A stretch of DNA of 5,662 nt from an uncultured Planctomycetaceae bacterium (GTDB lineage: Bacteria; Planctomycetota; Planctomycetia; Pirellulales; Pirellulaceae). Under the pieces are notes generated by a model. It did not search any database and was not told the origin of the DNA. It was given only the letters and a program-made list of their open reading frames with translations. Shown one piece after another: positions 1 to 4,955 of this stretch. The stretch spans positions 1-5,662 of the forward strand of contig CALBTA010000328.1 of assembly GCA_937967755.1 (NCBI GenBank), given 5' to 3'. Numbering within the stretch: the stretch's first letter is position 1; each line of letters opens with the position of its first letter. The position numbers and the translations under genes are program-made.

Positions 1-1
1 C

Positions 2-1282
2 GAAGTCGGAGAAGATCACGGTCGCCCGTATCTGGCGCTGGAGTTGATCGAAGGGCAAACCCTTTCTGACCTCACGCAATCCGAACCGCAGCCCTGCCGC
101 TGGTCGGCGACGATGGCTTTGCAGCTTGCGCGCACGGTTCACTTCGCCCACCTGCGTTCGATCATCCACCGCGATTTGAAACCGGGTAACGTGCTGCTGG
201 TACGCCCCCGCCGCGACGGAGAAGACACCGCACACCTTACTTGGGCACCGCCCGTCAGCGACAGTTCGCACACTGCGCCGCTGGCGGTTCCCGTCGCCAA
301 GATCACCGACTTCGGGCTGGCGAAGCAGTTGGATTCGGAACAACAACTGACGCAGACCGGGTTTGCTGTCGGCACGCCCGCCTACATGGCACCTGAGCAA
401 GCGACCGGCAATGTCCAACGGGTGGGGCCAACTGTGGATGTCTACGCGCTGGGGGCGATCCTGTATGAATTTTTAACGGGCCGGCCGCCGTTTGCCGGCG
501 ATGATCCAATGCAAATGGTCATGGCGCTGCTGGATGAAGAGCCATTGCCGCCGCGCAAATTGCGCCGCGACGTTCCGCGCGATTTGGAAACGATCGTCCT
601 GAAATGCCTCGCCAAAGAGCCGGCCAACCGTTACGCATCGGCCAACGACTTAGCGGTCGACTTGGAACTCTATCTACAAGGCGAACCGATCCATGCCCGG
701 CCGTTGCCCTGGACGGGAAAATTGCTCCGCTGGGCAAGGCGGCAGCCGGTGCTCGCCAGCACTTACCTGTTTTGCTTCCTGTTCTACGCCATCCATCTTT
801 TCGCCCGGTTCGTGCTACAACTTCCCTGGCATCAGCGCTACTGGCTGACGGTCTCGATCCTGTTCGCCGCTTGGGCAGGCATGACAACAGGTCTGCAATG
901 GCTTTGGGATCGCGGCAAGTTCGAAATCTTAGGCCGCGTTGCCGTGGTCGCATTCAGCACCATTGCAATCACAACTTGCTTCACGCTAGAGGCCGGCCCG
1001 CGCAGCGCGCCCGTCGCCTCGTTCATCATCGGCATTCCCGTTGCGGCGTTGCTGCTGCCGCGCCCTTGGATGATCTGGCTTGTCACGGCGTTGGGAATGG
1101 CCTGTTACTGCTGGCTGCAAATCCATGCGGTCCTCTGGCGGCCTGAAAATGCGGCATCGCCGGAACACGTCGCCGCGTTTCTCGCCTGTTTGATTGTGAT
1201 GGGCGCGTGCCAACACCTGTTGTTGCGGCGCTGGGTGCGGCGCGAATCGGTCGGGCAGTTGCAAAGTCCAAAACGAGATTAG
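2..1282 (+). CDS. Membrane-anchored Hanks-type Ser/Thr protein kinase, C-terminal part (5' end outside window)
   Basis: The frame is open from the left edge: the first full codons read EVGEDHGRPYLALELIEGQTL, which is the hinge segment of a protein kinase, so the N-lobe with the P-loop and ATP-binding Lys lies outside. Of 426 visible residues, the catalytic loop HRDLKPGN is at 56-63 (Asp58 the presumed catalytic base), DFG at 103-105, GTPAYMAPE at 124-132, the DVYALG segment at 146-151, and the conserved Arg of subdomain XI at 210. All key C-lobe residues are present, so the enzyme is probably active and phosphorylates Ser/Thr on unknown partners. About 33 residues lie between the catalytic loop and DFG, some 25 more than usual. 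After a basic juxtamembrane stretch (KLLRWARRQ) come about six hydrophobic helices (roughly 251-274, 280-302, 310-330, 336-354, 356-374, 388-408), which tether the kinase to the membrane; there is no large extracytoplasmic sensor domain. TTG at 44 is an internal codon, not the start. Confidence 0.95.
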   Translation, partial: EVGEDHGRPYLALELIEGQTLSDLTQSEPQPCRWSATMALQLARTVHFAHLRSIIHRDLKPGNVLLVRPRRDGEDTAHLTWAPPVSDSSHTAPLAVPVAKITDFGLAKQLDSEQQLTQTGFAVGTPAYMAPEQATGNVQRVGPTVDVYALGAILYEFLTGRPPFAGDDPMQMVMALLDEEPLPPRKLRRDVPRDLETIVLKCLAKEPANRYASANDLAVDLELYLQGEPIHARPLPWTGKLLRWARRQPVLASTYLFCFLFYAIHLFARFVLQLPWHQRYWLTVSILFAAWAGMTTGLQWLWDRGKFEILGRVAVVAFSTIAITTCFTLEAGPRSAPVASFIIGIPVAALLLPRPWMIWLVTALGMACYCWLQIHAVLWRPENAASPEHVAAFLACLIVMGACQHLLLRRWVRRESVGQLQSPKRD

Positions 1283-1303
1283 GGCCAGTTCGGCAAAATT
1301 CGT

Positions 1304-2266
1304 CTACCGCCTGCGCGGCTCGACCTTGATGGGCTGATCCGATATGTCTGCTTCTTTGCCTTGCAGATGTTTGGCAAGAAACTTTTCAACGCGACGGTCG
1401 AGTTCCTCGCTGCGGAAGCCGTGGCCGCCGCCATCCATCTTGATCAATGTTGAAGGGACACCGGCGTCGTCGAGGGCTTTGTCGAAGACTTCCGATTGCG
1501 GGTAAGGAACCAGGCGATCGTTGGTGCCGTGGACGATTAAATGCGGCGCATCGTCTTTCGTGACGTAGAACAGCGAACAGGCGGTGCGGGTCTTTTCTTT
1601 GTTCTGTTGAATCGGACCGCCGATCAGCAGCGACTCGGGCGAGTTCGGAGCGTTGTGCCGGATTTGGCTCTTATGGTCGTCCATGGTGAGCAAGTTGGAA
1701 GGGCCGTAGTAGTTGATCACGCAAGCTACGCGGCTCGACTGATCATCGTGTTCGCCCAAGTCACCTTCGAGCGCCTCGTCGTCGTTCATCGTTCCCAGGC
1801 AAGAAACCAAATGTCCGCCGGCGGACGTTCCCCAGACGGCAATTTTTTCGGCGTCGAGGTTGTGCTTTTCGGCGTTAGCCCGGATCCAACGAATGGCCGC
1901 CTTGCAATCGTGCAGTTGGGCCGGCCACTTCGCCTCGCCGGTCAGCCGGTAACCCACGCTGATGCCGGCGTACTTTCCCTCGGCGACGAACCGCGCTAAG
2001 CGAAACCCGCCTCCCCGCTTGTCGCCCGCCCGCCATGCACCGCCATGAATGTAGACCAACACCGGCAGCGGCTCTTCGTCGTCCCTGACTCTTGGAAGAT
2101 AAAGATCCAAACATTGGCGCGGGTTGTCCGTCGCCGCGTAAGCGATGTCTTTGGTGATATCCATCTGCTCAAAGTCAGGGCGCTCGCGCTGTTGGGCAAA
2201 CGAACTGGCCGTGAGGACGAAACTGAACAGTAAAACGAGGCTGGCGATGCGTTGGTGTGTTTTCAT
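1304..2266 (-). CDS. Exported alpha/beta hydrolase, BD-FAE / carboxylesterase-like
   Basis: A 320-aa protein with the esterase/lipase alpha/beta hydrolase fold, expected to hydrolyse ester bonds outside the cytoplasm; the substrate cannot be read from sequence. Residues 1-24 form a signal peptide (MKTHQR, then a hydrophobic core, then SSFA|QQ). The oxyanion motif HGGAW is at 74-78, the nucleophile elbow G-T-S-A-G at 146-150 (Ser148), the likely acid Asp250 in HGTNDRLVP, and the likely base His282 in GGGHGF, so the triad is complete. The segment after the signal peptide (DIAYAATDNPRQCLDLYLP) is typical of polysaccharide-associated or carboxylesterase-type members. The start at 2266 gives a compact signal peptide and has GGA 7 nt upstream; an ATG 12 nt earlier (2278, adding MDFD) is nearly as good. 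The open frame extends to 2401, but that extension (MVAESGDTAEIRKRK…) would bury the signal peptide. It converges on the kinase gene with stops 21 bp apart and is divergent from the HEAT-like gene. Confidence 0.93.
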   Translation of the reverse strand: MKTHQRIASLVLLFSFVLTASSFAQQRERPDFEQMDITKDIAYAATDNPRQCLDLYLPRVRDDEEPLPVLVYIHGGAWRAGDKRGGGFRLARFVAEGKYAGISVGYRLTGEAKWPAQLHDCKAAIRWIRANAEKHNLDAEKIAVWGTSAGGHLVSCLGTMNDDEALEGDLGEHDDQSSRVACVINYYGPSNLLTMDDHKSQIRHNAPNSPESLLIGGPIQQNKEKTRTACSLFYVTKDDAPHLIVHGTNDRLVPYPQSEVFDKALDDAGVPSTLIKMDGGGHGFRSEELDRRVEKFLAKHLQGKEADISDQPIKVEPRRR

Positions 2267-2395
2267 ATCAAAATCCATCGTTTGAGTATGTGATTCAAAT
2301 GCAGCGCACGTTGACCGATTGTGAACAGGCATGGAACCCCGGCCCAGCGGTTTCGTTTTGCGCTTACGAATTTCGGCCGTGTCACCACTTTCAGC

Positions 2396-2416
2396 CACCA
2401 CCTGGTGCCGGTGGTG
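2396..2416. repeat. Perfect 7-bp inverted repeat (hairpin)
   Basis: CACCACC at 2396-2402 and GGTGGTG at 2410-2416 are perfect complements around a 7-nt loop. No T-run follows on either strand, so it is not a standard intrinsic terminator. It lies about 130 bp upstream of the hydrolase start, inside the likely hydrolase leader, and directly after the stop of a doubtful 63-codon minus-strand frame (2420-2611). It could be a regulatory RNA hairpin or an operator; function unknown. Confidence 0.5.
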
Positions 2417-2640
2417 AATTTATTCAGCGGAAAATTGACTAGCGATTTCCGTAACCTGTTTGCCAGCTTCAAGTTCGAGCGACGGCTTCGGGAAAGCGCT
2501 CTGCAAGAATTCACCAAGGTGCCCGGTTTTCGGGGGTCCCGCTGAATTCTCACATACTTTCGTTTTGTTCGCGACAATACGAGTGTGTGCTGTGTGTTGT
2601 AGTTGAGACATGAGTCTACTGCTTGCTAAAAGTGCGTCTA

Positions 2641-2670
2641 AAACTGAGCGGCAAGGCGCTAGCCGCCGGT
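2641..2670. repeat. REP-like GC-rich inverted repeat
   Basis: GCGGC at 2648-2652 and GCCGC at 2662-2666 flank a 9-nt loop containing part of the self-complementary GCTAGC. It is a GC-rich island in AT-richer intergenic DNA. From memory, similar AGCGGCAAGGCGCTAGCCGC-type strings occur many times between genes in Pirellulaceae, so this may be one copy of a dispersed repetitive extragenic palindrome. Copy number cannot be seen from one window. Confidence 0.4.
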
Positions 2671-2790
2671 GAGTCAGGATTTGTGACTATCGTCCGCACA
2701 ACGCTGGTCCGACGAGGAGATTCAACCCCTCGACGTCCAGACAAGTATCTGTAAGTTCACGTGATCATAAGTATACACAAGGTGGTACAC

Positions 2791-2804
2791 AAAAACCGGT
2801 TTTT
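2791..2804. repeat. Perfect 14-bp palindrome (AAAAACCGGTTTTT)
   Basis: AAAAACCGGTTTTT is fully self-complementary over 14 bp with no loop, the form expected of a binding site for a dimeric regulator rather than a terminator. It is preceded by two TACACAA copies (2774-2780, 2786-2792) and followed 14 bp later by a second perfect palindrome. Position about 415 bp from the HEAT-like start and 525 bp from the hydrolase start leaves the target gene open. Confidence 0.55.
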
Positions 2805-2899
2805 CACCAATCATTCTGGGAAAATTTTCCAAATTCGCGCAGGCCCCGCGTTTCGGCGGCCGTTTTCCCGAAAAAAATTTCGGCCCCGGTGAAAAAACC
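2798..2899. repeat. Nested inverted-repeat region, ~100 bp
   Basis: The outer arms GGTTTTTCACC (2798-2808) and GGTGAAAAAACC (2888-2899) are complementary except for one extra A. Inside are GGGAAAA/TTTTCCC (2818-2824 with 2863-2869), CGCG/CGCG (2836-2839 with 2847-2850), GGCCG/CGGCC (2858-2862 with 2881-2885), and the perfect CCGAAA-AAAA-TTTCGG (2868-2883). Several of these pairings exclude each other. The block could be a folded RNA, a cruciform-prone site, a cluster of regulator sites, or a degraded mobile-element end; the sequence alone does not decide. Confidence 0.5.
2819..2830. repeat. Perfect 12-bp palindrome (GGAAAATTTTCC)
   Basis: GGAAAATTTTCC is fully self-complementary. Its left half (GGGAAAA, 2818-2824) can alternatively pair with TTTTCCC at 2863-2869, so in RNA it could form either a local or a longer-range structure. 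It resembles the class of AT-centred operator sites, but no specific regulator is recognised. Confidence 0.5.
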
Positions 2900-2949
2900 T
2901 CAGTATTCACGTAGAACGAATCGCCGATCCGTTCGCGGGAGCAAACCAC

Positions 2950-3030
2950 ATGACGGATATCGAAGTTTTCAGCGAAAGAAAGGGAGCTAGAGAGATGAAG
3001 GGGTTAGGGAGATATGAACGACTTGGTTGA
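2950..3030 (+). CDS. Possible 26-aa small ORF upstream of the HEAT-like gene
   Basis: ATG at 2950 opens a 26-codon frame (begins MTDIEVFSERKG, ends GRYERLG) closing with TGA at 3028-3030. GGGAG at 2937-2941 sits 8 nt before the ATG, a sound Shine-Dalgarno position. A second in-frame ATG at 2995 has its own GGGAG 8 nt upstream and would give 11 residues. It is highly charged with no signal peptide or known domain. It could be a leader peptide controlling the downstream exported protein, a free small protein, or chance. Purine-rich stretches here (GAAAGAAAGGGAG, GGGGTTAGGGAG) create SD-like strings easily, so confidence is low. Confidence 0.25.
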   Translation: MTDIEVFSERKGAREMKGLGRYERLG

Positions 3031-3052
3031 CGCAGCATGGCCCGCTTTGTAG
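3014..3052 (+). CDS. Possible 12-aa mini-ORF overlapping the previous one
   Basis: ATG at 3014 gives MNDLVDAAWPAL and stops with TAG at 3050-3052. AGGGA lies only 3 nt before the ATG, closer than ideal. It overlaps the end of the 26-codon frame (2950-3030) in another frame, an arrangement compatible with translational coupling, but a 12-codon frame is easily produced by chance and nothing else supports it. Confidence 0.12.
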   Translation: MNDLVDAAWPAL

Positions 3053-3205
3053 GCTAGATAGATGGGTCATTGCGGCGGCTGACGGGTCTGATTGCTCGTC
3101 CATCCCGACGGCCGCTCGTCAGGGGATTCGGAAAACGCGCACGGGATGTGAGTTCCCCTTTTCATCGCGGAACGATCTAAAAGCAGCCCAAGTGCGCGGA
3201 GGCAG

Positions 3206-3211
3206 AAGGAG
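3206..3211 (+). promoter_or_regulatory. Strong Shine-Dalgarno site (AAGGAG) fixing the HEAT-like gene start
   Basis: AAGGAG ends 7 nt before ATG 3219, near-ideal spacing. It decides the start between ATG 3219 and the longer open frame beginning at TTG 3027, which has no such site and would place 64 non-signal residues before a clear signal peptide. Confidence 0.85.
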
Positions 3212-3218
3212 AATAGAG

Positions 3219-4814
3219 ATGCTGAAAGTTCCACAAGCCGCCATCACCGCTGGCGCGACGCTGTTGTCGATGGTGATATCGGCCGGCGCGATGTCGGCCA
3301 GCGCCATGGCGCAGGCACCTACGGCAGGCCCGAAGAAGTACCGGTCTTTCTACGATGCGGATTTGATTCGTTTCGTAGACAAGACCCTGGATCAAGATAG
3401 GTCGGAGCGCAACAAGCGGCGGTTCCTGGTGGCGGGTATTTGCAAGGGTTCCAAGCCGCTCAATAACACCGAGTTGGATAACCGTCCGCTGTTCGATGCA
3501 TACTTCATGAAGTACTACTTCCCCCGCATGACCCACCCCGATGAGTTGGGGAACATCGCTGAGATGCGGATGGACTTGATGAAGCAGTATTTCGGCGTCA
3601 TCAAAAACGATTCCAACGGCCAAGAAGTGCGCGACCGCATCAACGCCTTGACACTGAAGTTCATGCAGGGAATTGTCGGTACGAAGCTGGGCGAATTTCA
3701 CCCGGCCGTTCGGTACAACGCGATGTTGATCATCGGCGATCTTGATAGCCGCGGGCCGGAGTTGTTCGGCAACGCTCGGCCGGCTGAACCGTTGATCGCC
3801 GCGCTCGACATCATGCGGGGCGAGTTGGTTTCCAAAGATCAGATTGACGCCGTCCGCGTCGCAGCGCTGATCGGCATCGCCCGGCACGCGGAACTCGACC
3901 GCCACCGCCCCGCGAACCGGCGGATTCCCGACGCGGCGTTGCGGCCGCTGATCGAGCCTTTGGTAACCATCGCCACAACCAGCGAACCGCCCGCTTCGCG
4001 TTCGGCGGAAGGCCACACCTGGATGCGGCGGCAGGCGCTGGAAGCCCTCGCGTCTTTCGCATCGACCCGGCCCATTGGCCCCGTTGCAACGGCGGTCGAC
4101 AGCATCATTTCCGATCCTACAGCCCCGCTGGCTTTGCGGTGCGCCGCAGCGGAATCGCAAGGCAAAATGCAGAACCCGCTGGCCGAAGGCGTAACCGCCG
4201 AGCAAGCCGCGATGAAACTAACCCGGTTGGCAGGCGACATTTTGGAAGCCGAACTGGAAGGTTTGGAACCGTATCTGGACGAACTGAAGATCAAGGAAGA
4301 GTCGGCCATCGACACCGGTCTTTCCGGTGGCCGGGCTACGATCACCGACGGCGGCCTCGGCATTCTCGGCGGAGAAGCCGCCGGGAGCACGGACGACGCG
4401 GTGATCGAAACTTCGCCCCAAGTTGCGGCGGTGCAACGCCGCGGCAAGCATTTGCTGCGTTGCGTGCAGAATGGCCTCTCTGGCGTAGATGGCGGCCGGG
4501 GAGTAGTCGCCGGCGTGCAAGACGCTGCCGCCAGATCGAAAGCATCGCAGGTGCAAACTTTGTTGAACCAAACCGACAAGATGCGGACCGACGATGCGCC
4601 CATCGGTACCAAGCCGGCGTTTGCGGAAGTTGATGCCTACTACGGTAGCCTCGATGCCCAGCTCAAGTCGTTTAACGAAATCGCGCCGAAACCGAAAACA
4701 GCCGAGCCACCGGCCGATGCCGGGACGGGGCCTGATTCGACGACTCAGCCGCCCCCGTTGCCCGATGGACCTCCGCCGCTTCCCAGCGGGCCTCCGCCTT
4801 TGCCGCCGCAATAA
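3219..4814 (+). CDS. Exported HEAT-like repeat protein with proline-rich C-terminus, function unknown
   Basis: 531 aa. Residues 1-31 are a signal peptide (MLKVPQAA, hydrophobic core, cleavage after A-M-A at 29-31), so the mature protein is exported. Residues 35-135 are a mixed, aromatic- and Met-rich domain (YRSFYDADLIRFVDKTL; MKYYFPRM) I do not recognise. Residues about 140-320 contain at least four HEAT-like helical units of the type VRxxAxxxI: HPAVRYNAMLIIGDL (161-175), IDAVRVAALIGIARH (209-223), TWMRRQALEALASFA (267-281), LALRCAAAESQGKM (304-317); these folds usually form protein-binding scaffolds. A Gly-rich stretch (368-389) and a further helical segment (398-490) follow, then a Pro-rich tail (511-531) with three PPPLP units. 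No catalytic motif or lipobox Cys is visible. It is followed by an intrinsic terminator and appears monocistronic. A role in binding or scaffolding in the periplasm is inference. Confidence 0.9.
   Translation: MLKVPQAAITAGATLLSMVISAGAMSASAMAQAPTAGPKKYRSFYDADLIRFVDKTLDQDRSERNKRRFLVAGICKGSKPLNNTELDNRPLFDAYFMKYYFPRMTHPDELGNIAEMRMDLMKQYFGVIKNDSNGQEVRDRINALTLKFMQGIVGTKLGEFHPAVRYNAMLIIGDLDSRGPELFGNARPAEPLIAALDIMRGELVSKDQIDAVRVAALIGIARHAELDRHRPANRRIPDAALRPLIEPLVTIATTSEPPASRSAEGHTWMRRQALEALASFASTRPIGPVATAVDSIISDPTAPLALRCAAAESQGKMQNPLAEGVTAEQAAMKLTRLAGDILEAELEGLEPYLDELKIKEESAIDTGLSGGRATITDGGLGILGGEAAGSTDDAVIETSPQVAAVQRRGKHLLRCVQNGLSGVDGGRGVVAGVQDAAARSKASQVQTLLNQTDKMRTDDAPIGTKPAFAEVDAYYGSLDAQLKSFNEIAPKPKTAEPPADAGTGPDSTTQPPPLPDGPPPLPSGPPPLPPQ
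4749..4811 (+). repeat. Proline-rich tandem repeat at the C-terminus (PPPLPxG units)
   Basis: Three copies of PPPLP separated by DG and SG make the last 21 residues of the HEAT-like protein. The codons differ between copies (ccc ccg ttg ccc; ccg ccg ctt ccc; ccg cct ttg ccg), so the repeat is conserved at the protein level more than the DNA level. Such tails often form extended, polyproline II segments that bind partners or reach into cell-envelope layers. Runs of three prolines usually need elongation factor EF-P for translation. Confidence 0.75.
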
Positions 4815-4883
4815 GTTATGCCTCAGCAAATCTCGCCGTGGCTTTTGTGCTTACTTCCTCGGCGTTAAACTGTTCTGAAGAGC

Positions 4884-4916
4884 GGGCGATCCCACGTGAA
4901 GGGGTCGCCCTTTTCT
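4884..4916 (+). terminator. Rho-independent terminator after the HEAT-like gene
   Basis: GGGCGATCCC (4884-4893) pairs with GGGGTCGCCC (4901-4910) over 10 positions with one G-T wobble, around the 7-nt loop ACGTGAA, followed by TTTTCT. This is a textbook intrinsic terminator, 69 bp after the HEAT-like stop codon. It separates that gene from the AmpG-like transporter. There is no A-run on the left side, so it appears one-directional. Confidence 0.9.
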
Positions 4917-4955
4917 GTTGGAACATGATCCTGGCGAGTCCTCCTTCGCGGTTGA

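Larger units (their letters stand above)
2267..3218. other. Long intergenic region between divergent genes, palindrome-rich
   Basis: About 950 bp without a convincing protein gene, AT-richer than the flanking genes. It must carry the promoters of both the leftward hydrolase and the rightward HEAT-like gene, but I see no strong -35/-10 pair on either strand. Contents from left to right: a 7-bp hairpin (2396-2416), two competing short hairpins (2522-2541) between GAATTC sites, a GT-rich run (2583-2600), a GC-rich inverted repeat (2641-2670), TCACGTGA (2757-2764), TACACAA repeated at 2774 and 2786, nested AT-rich palindromes (2791-2899), mini-ORFs (2950-3052), and a possibly folded leader (3072-3122). 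No tRNA-like or known riboswitch pattern was recognised. Confidence 0.7.

Noticed and set aside
1307..1318. CCGC-CTGC-GCGG hairpin at the hydrolase 3' end as a terminator
   Set aside because: Only a 4-bp stem inside the coding sequence with no T-run.
2279..2401. N-terminal extension of the hydrolase to ATG 2401
   Set aside because: The extra residues are basic and unlike the family, and they would bury a standard signal peptide starting at 2266 or 2278.
2468..2482. GTTCGAG string reminiscent of a tRNA T-loop
   Set aside because: No acceptor, D or anticodon stems can be built around it.
2263..2577. 104-codon minus-strand frame overlapping the hydrolase start
   Set aside because: Very basic, low-quality composition, overlaps the start of the hydrolase gene in another frame; looks like chance.
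2722..2949. 75-codon minus-strand frame across the palindromes
   Set aside because: It is made largely of palindromic AT-rich DNA, has no recognisable domain and no SD, and overlaps likely regulatory sequence.
3027..3218. N-terminal extension of the HEAT-like protein from TTG 3027
   Set aside because: No SD before TTG 3027; the extension has no signal-peptide character and would precede a clear signal peptide that begins at ATG 3219 with an ideal AAGGAG.
3177..4205. 342-codon minus-strand open frame
   Set aside because: Antisense shadow of the GC-rich HEAT-like gene; Arg/Gly/Gln-rich composition typical of a shadow frame.
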